64,000 nucleotides of DNA. Source: a bacterium. GTDB taxonomy: Bacteria > Vulcanimicrobiota > Vulcanimicrobiia > Vulcanimicrobiales > SCRA01. Positions 9,578-17,617 of this stretch are shown here, in pieces. The position numbers and the translations under genes were made by a program. Below the pieces are notes generated by a model, which did no database searches, was not told the origin of the DNA, and saw only the letters and a program-made list of their open reading frames with translations. The stretch spans positions 1-64,000 of the forward strand of contig SCRI01000063.1 of NCBI GenBank assembly GCA_004298675.1, written 5' to 3'. How positions within the stretch are numbered: position 1 is the first letter of the stretch; the number at the start of each line of letters is the position of its first letter.

Positions 9578-10867
9578 TTACAGCTTGGCCTCGACGCGCT
9601 GCTGCAACCGGGTACGCGCTCGTTCCGAGGTAACGGCGTCGACGATGACGGAGAAGAATCCCGCCACGATCATGCGGCGTGCCTCCCCCGGATCGACTCC
9701 GCGCGACTGACAGAAGAAGAGCGTCTCGGGATCGATCTCGCTGATCGTCGCGCCATGATAGGCCTTGACGTCGTTGTTGGCGATCTCCATGCCCGGCACC
9801 GAGTCGATATGGGCCTTGGGAGCCAAGAGCAGCGAGAGGCTTCTGAGATTCGAGAGTGAGCCGGCACCACTCTCCAGGATCGCGATCATACCGTCGAAGG
9901 CCGCTTGGCCGCCGTCGTTGGCCGCCCCCAGGACCAGTACGTCACTGGTGGTGTGGGGCGCGCCGTGCGTGATGCGTGAGGAGAGGTCGAATGCCTCGTG
10001 AGCGTTGGGGAAGAAGAAGCCGTGGGCGCCGCCGGTGGCGCCTTCGCCCACGAGATCCGCCTCATAGACGCCCTTGACGACGTCGCCGCCCAACGTGACC
10101 GGTGCGTACTCGACGGTGGCGTCGCGACCGACGTGGGAGCGGCGCAGCGCGTACTCCGTGACGTCGTCGCCAAGCTGCTGCAGCGACGCGTAGTTTACGC
10201 GCGCCCCGCTCTGGGCGACGATCTCGGTGACGGAGCAGATGACGCGCGTGCCTGCCTGTGCGGTGGGACGGCTCTCGATCTGCTCGATCACCTGCACGGA
10301 GGCGTGCTCCTCGGCGACGATCAAGAGCCGTGGAAATAGCGAGGCCTGATCGACGATCGTGCGCAGCTCGATGGGCTCGCGCAGCTCGACGCCGCGCGGC
10401 ACGTACACGAACAGGCCGCCGCGACGCAACGCTGCGTTCAGCGCCGTGAGCCGGTTGCTTTCCGTAGGCACGACCTGCCCCAAGTGGGCGGCCACGAGCT
10501 CGGGGCGCTCGCGCAGCGCCGTCTCGAAGGGGGCGACATAGGCGCCGGTCGCGGCGATCTCGGGGGCCAGGCGCACGCTGACGGTCTCGCCGTCGTGGTT
10601 GACGATCAGCGTCGGAGCATCGGAGTCCGTGGCCTCACCTGCACCGGCGGCGGCAGCGAACGGCACGATGCGCGAGAAGTCGACGGTGGTGAGGTTGCTG
10701 CTGCGGGTGCGCGATAAGCGCCACGCAGGCAGGGGCAGGCGCTCGTAGGCTGCGAGGGCGGCCAAGCGCGCCGCGCGCTCCTGTTCATCTTCGCCCAGAC
10801 GCGCGGAGAGCGCCTCTACCGCGGCTCTACCAACGCCGGACTCGAGTACGAGATCAGGCGACGCCAC
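9578..10867 (-). CDS. sufD: Fe-S cluster assembly protein SufD
   Basis: SufBD fold C-terminus EIANNDVKAYHGATISEIDPETLFFCQSRGVDPGEARRMIV; likely GTG start overlapping sufC stop. Confidence 0.88.
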   Translation of the reverse strand: MASPDLVLESGVGRAAVEALSARLGEDEQERAARLAALAAYERLPLPAWRLSRTRSSNLTTVDFSRIVPFAAAAGAGEATDSDAPTLIVNHDGETVSVRLAPEIAATGAYVAPFETALRERPELVAAHLGQVVPTESNRLTALNAALRRGGLFVYVPRGVELREPIELRTIVDQASLFPRLLIVAEEHASVQVIEQIESRPTAQAGTRVICSVTEIVAQSGARVNYASLQQLGDDVTEYALRRSHVGRDATVEYAPVTLGGDVVKGVYEADLVGEGATGGAHGFFFPNAHEAFDLSSRITHGAPHTTSDVLVLGAANDGGQAAFDGMIAILESGAGSLSNLRSLSLLLAPKAHIDSVPGMEIANNDVKAYHGATISEIDPETLFFCQSRGVDPGEARRMIVAGFFSVIVDAVTSERARTRLQQRVEAKL

Positions 10868-11669
10868 CGGCGACCTCCTCGCGAATCGGATCGTAACCGT
10901 CGCGCTCGATGCGCTCGGCAAGGTCCGCTGCACCCTCCTTGACGATGCGGCCGTCCATCATCACGTGGACTCGATCGGGGTGCAAGTACTGTAGGATGCG
11001 CGGGTAGTGCGTGATGACCAAGAGGCCCGTCTCGCTGTTAGCCGAGCGCACGGCGTTCACGCTCTCGCCGACCGCGCGCAGTGCGTCGACGTCGAGGCCG
11101 GAGTCGGTCTCGTCGAGGATGGCGTACCGGGGTGAGAACACCGCCATCTGGAGCATCTCTAGGCGCTTCTTTTCGCCGCCGGAGAAGCCGTCGTTGACGT
11201 AGCGCGAGATCATCGCGGTCTCCATGCCCAGGAGCTGCATCTTCTCGGTGACCAGCTTCTTGAACTTGGCCGGCGGCAGCACGTCGTCGGGACGCAGTGC
11301 CGTGCGCGCGGTGCGCAGGAAGTTCGCGACACTCACGCCCGGGATGGCCGCCGGGTATTGGAAGGACAGGAAGAGCCCGGCGCGCGCCCGCTCATGGGGC
11401 GCCAAGGCGAGCAGGTGGGTTCCATCCAGCGTCGCGGTACCGCCGGTGATGGCGTACTTCGGGTGCCCGGTGAGGGCGAACGACAGGGTGGATTTCCCCG
11501 AGCCGTTGGGGCCCATCAGGGCGTGCACCCGGCCGGGTTCGACCGTCAGATCGATGCCCTTTAGAATCTCTTTCGATTCGACCGAAACCCGCAGGTCTCG
11601 GACGATCAAGCCCTTCTCCAACTCAGGAATCCTCTCGCATGAAAGTTGAGGTGAAACGTGCGCCTCCAA
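10854..11669 (-). CDS. sufC: Fe-S cluster assembly ATPase SufC
   Basis: HALMGPNGSGKSTLSFALTGHPKYAITGG, FSGGEKKRLEMLQMAVFSPRYAILDETDSGLDVDALR. Confidence 0.95.
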   Translation of the reverse strand: MEAHVSPQLSCERIPELEKGLIVRDLRVSVESKEILKGIDLTVEPGRVHALMGPNGSGKSTLSFALTGHPKYAITGGTATLDGTHLLALAPHERARAGLFLSFQYPAAIPGVSVANFLRTARTALRPDDVLPPAKFKKLVTEKMQLLGMETAMISRYVNDGFSGGEKKRLEMLQMAVFSPRYAILDETDSGLDVDALRAVGESVNAVRSANSETGLLVITHYPRILQYLHPDRVHVMMDGRIVKEGAADLAERIERDGYDPIREEVAGGVA

Positions 11670-11720
11670 GTCTACCGAGCGCTCGGGAGAAAGTCAAGAA
11701 ACCTCTGGTTTTTCTTCCGG

Positions 11721-11735
11721 ATACCGTGGTATACT
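11721..11735. promoter_or_regulatory. Candidate sufR/suf divergent promoter-operator: ATACC-GT-GGTAT inverted repeat overlapping TATACT
   Basis: Perfect 5-bp inverted repeat at 11721..11732 and a -10-like TATACT at 11730..11735 between sufC and the SufR-like regulator. Confidence 0.4.
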
Positions 11736-11776
11736 TCGCAAGGGTACGGCCTTCATCGTGCCGGGAGCCGGTTATC

Positions 11777-12454
11777 GTGGAACCATCTGAACGAAGCTTT
11801 TTTCAAGGGACGCGCGGGAAGATCATCGAGAGCCTCGGACGCACCGGTGGCGCCACGGCCCGCGAGATCGCAACCGAACTAGGATTGACGCCCAACGCCG
11901 TGCGCCAGCAGTTCTCCACGCTGGCCGGCGAGGGTCTCGTGGCGACGCGCTCCGCGCGCCGCGGACCCACCAAGCCCACGTTGCTCTATCACTTGACGCA
12001 GAAGGCCGAGCGCCTCTTTCCGCAACGCACGGATCAGTTGCTCCACCTGGTGCTCAATCAGATCGCCGACGAAGAAGGCGGCGACCGCATCGACGACATC
12101 TTCCGCCGGATCGGAAAGCGTTCGGCCGAAAAATTCCGGCCACGCCTGGAGGGCAAGGATTACGCGGGGAAGATTCACGAGCTCGCGGCGATCCTGCGCG
12201 AACAAGGGGTCATTGCCGACGTCGAGCAGCTGGACGATGGGAAGCTCGTGCTACGCGAGCACAACTGCCCCTTCGCGGCCTCCGTCAGGCGCCACCCCGA
12301 GGTCTGCACGCTCATCCACACGGTCATGGATGAATTGCTCCCCGGAACGCAGAATCACACCACTTCCTTCGCCAAGGGGGACAACGTCTGCACGTTCGAG
12401 CTCACGGAAGACGCGAGCACGGCCGCCGAGGCGATAGAGATGGGACGATCATGA
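11777..12454 (+). CDS. SufR-like winged-helix transcriptional regulator with C-terminal cysteine motif
   Basis: N-terminal wHTH (GATAREIATELGLTPNAVRQQFSTLAGEGLV), C-terminal HNC-x12-C-x27-C; divergent from suf operon. GTG start 11777. Confidence 0.8.
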   Translation: MEPSERSFFQGTRGKIIESLGRTGGATAREIATELGLTPNAVRQQFSTLAGEGLVATRSARRGPTKPTLLYHLTQKAERLFPQRTDQLLHLVLNQIADEEGGDRIDDIFRRIGKRSAEKFRPRLEGKDYAGKIHELAAILREQGVIADVEQLDDGKLVLREHNCPFAASVRRHPEVCTLIHTVMDELLPGTQNHTTSFAKGDNVCTFELTEDASTAAEAIEMGRS

Positions 12455-12936
12455 ACTACACCAAGTTCCAGGAGCTCGTGACCGCCCGCGAAGGCTTCCG
12501 GTCGATGGACGACGCGTCGGCGACCGGCGAGTACTTCAGCGACTCCTGTGGCGATCTCTACACCTTCTACCTGAAGGTGAGGCACGACGAGGTGATCGAG
12601 GACATCTCGTACTTCACCACGGGTTGCGGCTTCGGCACGGCCACGTGCAGCCTGCTGGTCGAGATGGCGCGCGGCAAGACGCTGAACGAGGCCGCGCTGA
12701 TCGACGAAGGCACGCTGGATCGCGCGCTCGGCGGCTACCCCGAGAAGAAGAAGGACTACCCGGCGCGCTCGATCGCTGCGCTGCGCAATGCCATCGAGAA
12801 CTTCCGCACGCGCAGCGGCGGCACGCAGGTGTCCGACGTACCGGCTGACTGGACAGCGACCGAAGAGCTGCAGAACGGGCCCCGCGTCTTTCGCGCCGGC
12901 GGCAAGGTCACCGTCAAGTTGAGCTCGCTCAGCTAA
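12451..12936 (+). CDS. NifU/IscU-like Fe-S scaffold domain protein (second U-type scaffold)
   Basis: SDSCGDLYTFYLKV and TTGCGFGTATCSLLVEMARGKTLNEA; ATGA overlap with SufR-like gene. Confidence 0.8.
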   Translation: MNYTKFQELVTAREGFRSMDDASATGEYFSDSCGDLYTFYLKVRHDEVIEDISYFTTGCGFGTATCSLLVEMARGKTLNEAALIDEGTLDRALGGYPEKKKDYPARSIAALRNAIENFRTRSGGTQVSDVPADWTATEELQNGPRVFRAGGKVTVKLSSLS

Positions 12937-13360
12937 GCGCGACCGCGGCCGCATCCGAGCGGTGGTAGCCGACATCGGAGAAGAGCGGCGAGGAGATCAG
13001 CAGGTCCGCCGAGCGGCGGTTGCAAGCGATGGGGACGTCGTGCAGCACCGCCAGGCGCAGGAGCATCTTCACGTCGACGTCGTGCGGCTGCGGCGTGAGG
13101 GGATCCCAGAAGAAGAACACCACATCGATGCGCCGCTCGGCGATCATCGCGCCGACCTGAGCGTCGCCGCCTAGAGGCCCGGAGAGCAGCAGCGTGATCG
13201 GCAGGTCGAGATGTTGCAGCACGGTTTGCCCGGTCGTGGCCGTGGCGAAGAGATTGCACTGCGCCAGCGTTCCGCGGTTGAACGCGGCCCATTGAGCCAT
13301 CTCCTCCTTGCAGCGGTCGTGGGCGATCAAGACGACGGATAAGCGATCCATGGGCAGCAT
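12929..13360 (-). CDS. mgsA: Methylglyoxal synthase
   Basis: VVLIAHDRCKEEMAQWA, TATTGQTVLQ, LLLSGPLGGDAQVGAMIAERRIDVVFFFWDPLTPQPHDVDVKMLLRLAVLHDVPIACNRRSADLLI. Confidence 0.95.
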   Translation of the reverse strand: MLPMDRLSVVLIAHDRCKEEMAQWAAFNRGTLAQCNLFATATTGQTVLQHLDLPITLLLSGPLGGDAQVGAMIAERRIDVVFFFWDPLTPQPHDVDVKMLLRLAVLHDVPIACNRRSADLLISSPLFSDVGYHRSDAAAVALS

Positions 13361-13397
13361 CGTACCCAGGCTGGTTTAAGAGTAACGTAAGGGCCGC

Positions 13398-14036
13398 TTA
13401 GAGTCCCTGGAGAAACGGGTTGTGCGCGCGCTCGCGTGCGATCGTCGTGCTGCCCCCGTGTCCCGGGTAGACGATCGTAGCGTCGGGCAAGGCGAGCACT
13501 CGCTCGCGCAGCGTCGCGAACATCCGCGTGCTGTCGCCGCCCGGCAGATCGGTCCGCCCGATACTCCCCAAGAAGAGCGTATCGCCCGTGAAGGCGAGTC
13601 TCTGGTTGCCGTGCGGCACGAGAAACGTGCAGCTGCCGGGGGTGTGCCCGGGCGTGTGCAGCACCTCCAGCGTGACGCCACCCGCGCGGATGACCTCTCC
13701 GTCGCCGAGCTCACGCTCGATGGCGGCGAGCGCCGGCGGAGCGACACCTAGCCAGGCCGCTTGCGCCGCGAGATTGCGGTAGAGCGGCAGATCGGCGGGG
13801 TGTAGCGCGCCCTCGGCGTGGGTGCGTTCCTTGAGCTCGGCCAGTGCGCCGATATGGTCGATGTGGGCGTGCGTGTGCAGCAGTAGCCGCGCGTGCAGAG
13901 CGTAACGCTCCAGCACCGCGCTGATCCGCTCGCTTTCGTCGCCGCCGTCGATCACGATCGCGTCACCCGTGGCTTCATCGCCCAGGATCGTGCAATTGCA
14001 CTGCAGCGGTCCGACCACCAGTTGTTCGAAGATCAT
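13398..14036 (-). CDS. MBL-fold metallo-hydrolase (glyoxalase II-like)
   Basis: HTHAHIDHIGALAELK, LHTPGHTPGSCTFLV, FTGDTLFLGSIGRTDLPGGD, VYPGHGGSTTI. Confidence 0.9.
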   Translation of the reverse strand: MIFEQLVVGPLQCNCTILGDEATGDAIVIDGGDESERISAVLERYALHARLLLHTHAHIDHIGALAELKERTHAEGALHPADLPLYRNLAAQAAWLGVAPPALAAIERELGDGEVIRAGGVTLEVLHTPGHTPGSCTFLVPHGNQRLAFTGDTLFLGSIGRTDLPGGDSTRMFATLRERVLALPDATIVYPGHGGSTTIARERAHNPFLQGL

Positions 14037-14049
14037 CGTGACGCGGTGC

Positions 14050-14679
14050 CTAGTCGATGCGGGCCGCTACGCCGACGCCGTCACCGACCGGTAGGATGGT
14101 GGCGTCGAGCTGCGGGTGGTTGAGAAAGACGTGATTGAAGCGGCGGATGGCTTTGGTGGCTTCGTCGTCATCGGCACGCTCCCGGCCTGCAGCGCGGCCG
14201 TGCCAGAGCAGGTTGTCCACGACGACCAGGCCCGAGAGCTTGAGCAGCGATACGGCGTAGTGCAGATAGCCTTCGTATTCTTCTTTGACGGCGTCGATGA
14301 AGACGATGTCGAGATTGCGCTGCTGAAAAGCCGGCAGCACCTCCAAGGCCGGCTGATTGATGACCTCGACGCGGTCGTTGACGCCGGCGCGCTCGAGAAA
14401 CGAGGTCGCGATCTTGGTGCGTTCGATGTCGGGATCGACGGTCCAGATCTTCCCCGCCGGCGGCATTGCCTGCGCCATCCACAGCGTGGAGAAGCCGTAG
14501 GCTGTGCCCAGTTCCAAGATGCGGTTGGCCTGCATGCAGTGCACGAGCGTGGCGAGCAAGCGTGCCGAAGCACGGTCCAGGATGGGTATGCCGTCGGCAT
14601 GACCGAGCTGTTCCAACTCGAGCAACAGGGCCGGCGGTTCTGGGTGCAGGCGTTGGAGGTAGGCGAGATCGTCCGACAC
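14050..14679 (-). CDS. SAM-dependent O-methyltransferase
   Basis: RILELGTAYGFSTLWMAQAMPPAGKIWTVDPD...DIVFIDAVKEEYEGYLHYAVSLLKLSGLVVVDNLLWHG; GTG start after GAAGGAGTG. Confidence 0.9.
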   Translation of the reverse strand: MSDDLAYLQRLHPEPPALLLELEQLGHADGIPILDRASARLLATLVHCMQANRILELGTAYGFSTLWMAQAMPPAGKIWTVDPDIERTKIATSFLERAGVNDRVEVINQPALEVLPAFQQRNLDIVFIDAVKEEYEGYLHYAVSLLKLSGLVVVDNLLWHGRAAGRERADDDEATKAIRRFNHVFLNHPQLDATILPVGDGVGVAARID

Positions 14680-14812
14680 GTCACACTCCTTCGATTGAGA
14701 TGCACGGCGGCGTTGGCGCCGCGCTGCTGGAAATCCTGGCTGCGCAGGAAGCGCTGGAGGGCGGCGAGTAGGAGGTCCATACGCCACGATAATGTGTGAG
14801 AGAGGACGGGAA

Positions 14813-15415
14813 ATGGCACTGTTGACGAAAGCAACCTACACGCCGAAGAAATGGTCGTACACGAGCCTGCAGGGGATCTCCGAGCGCACGGTCGGCATGC
14901 ACTTTGGGCTGTATGAAGGATACGTCAAGAACACGAATCTGCTCAACGAGCAGCTCTCGGAGTTGATTGCCTCCAGCGGCAGCAAGGGCTCCGATCCGAA
15001 GTTCGCGGAGCTGCAGCGGCGTCTAGGCTTCGAATACAGCGGAATGCGCCTGCACGAGTACTACTTCGACAACCTCACGCCCAACGGCACCGGAAAGGCC
15101 GGGAGCAAGCTCTCCGCGGCCATCTCCGCGAGCTTCGGCGAGTTCGAGAAGTGGAAGTCGGAGTTCTTCGCCATCGGGGGCATGCGTGGCGTGGGCTGGG
15201 CCATCCTCTACCAGGATCCGACGAACGGCTGGCTCACCAATGCGTGGGTAACGCTCCACCAGGAGGATGCCCTCGTGGGCTTCAACCCGGTGCTGGTGAT
15301 GGACGTGTGGGAGCACGCGTTCCTCTTGGACTACAAACCATCGGAACGTGGTAAGTATATCGAAGCCTTCTACGCGAACATCGACTGGAACGCGGTTGAG
15401 GCGCGCTTGAAGTAG
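14813..15415 (+). CDS. Fe/Mn superoxide dismutase family protein
   Basis: GISERTVGMHFGLYEGYVKNTN, RLHEYYFDNL, NPVLVMDVWEHAFLLDYKP (metal ligands retained). Confidence 0.9.
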   Translation: MALLTKATYTPKKWSYTSLQGISERTVGMHFGLYEGYVKNTNLLNEQLSELIASSGSKGSDPKFAELQRRLGFEYSGMRLHEYYFDNLTPNGTGKAGSKLSAAISASFGEFEKWKSEFFAIGGMRGVGWAILYQDPTNGWLTNAWVTLHQEDALVGFNPVLVMDVWEHAFLLDYKPSERGKYIEAFYANIDWNAVEARLK

Positions 15416-15422
15416 ACTATGG

Positions 15423-15444
15423 GGGCGGCGCTCCGGCGCCGCCC
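15423..15444 (+). terminator. Very stable intergenic hairpin, 9-bp GC stem with cUCCGg (UNCG-type) tetraloop
   Basis: GGGCGGCGC-TCCG-GCGCCGCCC, 7 nt after the SOD stop; no T-tract, so may be a 3'-end stabiliser or processing element. Confidence 0.5.
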
Positions 15445-15472
15445 TCCGTCGCCGCAAGCAAGGAGGACGATC

Positions 15473-16174
15473 GTGAATAAGCTGCGCCTGTTCCCCTTGA
15501 AATCCGTCTTCTTCCCGGGTGCGACGATGAACGTTCACGTCTTCGAGGAGCGCTACCGCCGCCTGGTGCGCGAGTGTCTCGAAGACGACGATCCCTTCGG
15601 CATCGCACTGCTGCGCGAAGGTGCGGAGGTAGGTGATTCCTCCTACAATCCCCATTCCATCGGCACTGAAGCGCGCATCTTGCGCTGCGATCCGCTGCCC
15701 GAGGGCCGTTATCTGCTAGACGTGCGCGGCGAACGCCGTTTTAGCATCGTGCGCCTGCTCGCGCGCGAGCCGTTCCTGGTGGCGGAGGTTGAGTATCTCG
15801 CCGAGCCGCCGCCCACGGCTGCCGCGGGCGAGCTCGTGGCGCGCGCCCGTGCGGGCTTGCCCGGTTATGTGGACCTGCTGGCGAAGATGGCCAACGTCGA
15901 AGTGGATCTGCCGGAGGTGCCGGACGATCCCGTGGTTGCCTCCTACGTGATCGCGCAGACGCTTCAAACCAACGACGCCGCCAAGCAGCGACTGCTCGAA
16001 GTCTCACGCGCCGACGAGCGGCTGCGTGCTGAGCTGGCGGTGCTGCAGCGCGCGACGCAGGCGCTGGAGCGCATCGCCGCGCAGCGGGAGAGCGCCGCGC
16101 GCGGCGAGCCGGCCACGAGCGGCGAGCGCAAGGACCAGGAGCGCCTGTTCGGCGTCTACTTCTCTCCGAACTAG
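15473..16174 (+). CDS. LON peptidase N-terminal (substrate-binding) domain protein
   Basis: LRLFPLKSVFFPGATMNVHVFEERYRRLVRECLEDDDPFGIALLREG; GTG start after AGGAGG. Confidence 0.88.
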   Translation: MNKLRLFPLKSVFFPGATMNVHVFEERYRRLVRECLEDDDPFGIALLREGAEVGDSSYNPHSIGTEARILRCDPLPEGRYLLDVRGERRFSIVRLLAREPFLVAEVEYLAEPPPTAAAGELVARARAGLPGYVDLLAKMANVEVDLPEVPDDPVVASYVIAQTLQTNDAAKQRLLEVSRADERLRAELAVLQRATQALERIAAQRESAARGEPATSGERKDQERLFGVYFSPN

Positions 16175-17043
16175 GCGGAGGCCGCGGCGCGCTCGGTCGC
16201 AACGATGACGTTGCGCATCAGGGCGACGTTGGTCAGCGGTCCGACGCCACCCGGTACCGGCGTGATCGCCGCAGCCAGTGGTGCCACCTCGTCGAAGGCG
16301 ACGTCACCCTTGAGCACGCCGTCGACGACGGTCGTGCCCACGTCCACCACCGTCACGCCCGGGCTGACCAGCGGCGCGGTAATCAATCCCGGCACGCCTG
16401 CGGCCACCACCAAGACTTCGGCGTCGCGTGTGTGACGCGCGAGGTCGACGGTGGCGACGTGCGTCGTGGTGACGGTAGCGTCGGCGGCAAGCAGCAGCAG
16501 TGAGACCGGCAGGCCCACGACCACCGAACGCCCGACCACGACGGCGCGCTTGCCGGCCACCGGCCACGCCGGCGAGGCTTTCAGCAGCAGCAGCACCGCC
16601 TGGGGCGTTGCGGGTACGAAGAGCGGATGGTTGCCGTACGCCAGCCGCCCCTGGTTGGAGGGATTGCTGGCGTCCACGTCTTTCGACTCGGGAATGAACG
16701 CGGCGATACGCTCGATGTGGAGGTGGCGGGGCAGCGGCTGATGCAGCAGCACGCCGTGAACGCCGGCGTCGGCGTCCAAGCGCTGTAGACGCCGGATGAC
16801 CTGCTCGTCCGTGGAGTCGGCCGACAGCTGCTCGAGATCGACTTCAATTCCGATCTTCGCGCCCAGCTTGAGCAGCGAACGGGCGTACGCCAGGCTGGAC
16901 TCGTCCTCTCCCACCATCTCCACGACCAGGCGCGGAACAGTGCCGCCGTCGCGCAGGTTCTGCGCTCGGCGCGTCAGGTCGGCGGTCAACTCGCGCGCCA
17001 AGGCGCGGCCGTCGAGAATGGTGGCGGTGGTCTCCAACAGCAT
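16171..17043 (-). CDS. folD: Bifunctional methylenetetrahydrofolate dehydrogenase/cyclohydrolase FolD
   Basis: [63 protein letters not shown] at 17043. Confidence 0.95.
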   Translation of the reverse strand: MLLETTATILDGRALARELTADLTRRAQNLRDGGTVPRLVVEMVGEDESSLAYARSLLKLGAKIGIEVDLEQLSADSTDEQVIRRLQRLDADAGVHGVLLHQPLPRHLHIERIAAFIPESKDVDASNPSNQGRLAYGNHPLFVPATPQAVLLLLKASPAWPVAGKRAVVVGRSVVVGLPVSLLLLAADATVTTTHVATVDLARHTRDAEVLVVAAGVPGLITAPLVSPGVTVVDVGTTVVDGVLKGDVAFDEVAPLAAAITPVPGGVGPLTNVALMRNVIVATERAAASA

Positions 17044-17125
17044 ACTCCGGTGGGGTGAAAATGGCGGCACAGGCTTCGGGGGCGTGTGGGCGGGACCCTG
17101 GCCCGTGGGGCAGAAGGCGTGGCAA

Positions 17126-17617
17126 ATGCAGATAACGCTCGTGGGGCAGGCCGCCCCGGTCTTTACCCTACCCGCGAGTGACGGCGCTCGGATCTCGCTG
17201 GCGAGCCTGCGGGGCCGGCCGCTGGTCCTGGCATTTTTTCGCGGCACCTGGTGACCGCGTTGCCGCAAGCAGCTCGTCGAGCTGCAGCAGGCCGCGGAGA
17301 GCTGGAAAACGCGTGGCGTTGCCGTCCTGGGCGTGGTGGGCCAGCGCCCTGTGCCGGTGCAGCGCCTGCGCACGAAACGCGGCATCGAATTCCCGATCGT
17401 GATCGATGCGGACCGCTCGATCATCAAGCGTTTCGGCGTCTATCACCGCTTCGGCTTCGATGCGCTCAACATCGCCCGGCCTGCCATCTTCGTGCTCGAC
17501 GCGTTGGGTATCGTGCGCTGGGAGCATATCGCGCGCAACCAGCTCGACCGCCCTTCGATCGCGCAGATCGACGCCGCGCTGGAAGCCATGGCGCGGGAGC
17601 TGGTTCAGGAGCGGTAG
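17126..17617 (+). CDS. Redoxin/AhpC-TSA (Prx-like) family protein, putative selenoprotein with in-frame UGA(Sec) at 17252..17254 (UxxC motif)
   Basis: Reading through TGA gives [55 protein letters not shown]...LVQER*, a full-length redoxin with Sec at the first Cys of CPxC; both halves are in one frame. Confidence 0.85.
17255..17297 (+). promoter_or_regulatory. Putative bacterial SECIS element immediately 3' of UGA
   Basis: Lower stem CCGCG/CGCGG plus UUGC/GCAG, internal loop, apical stem GCAGCUC/GAGCUGC, GUC apical loop 21 nt after the UGA. Confidence 0.7.

Noticed and set aside
16796-17125. N-terminal extension of ORF 16796..17254
   Set aside because: Overlaps folD antisense and gives low-complexity sequence; the redoxin homology starts at ATG 17126.
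17333-17617. Stand-alone 94-aa ORF ([12 protein letters not shown]...)
   Set aside because: It is the C-terminal part of the redoxin read in the same frame past the UGA; treated as one selenoprotein CDS.
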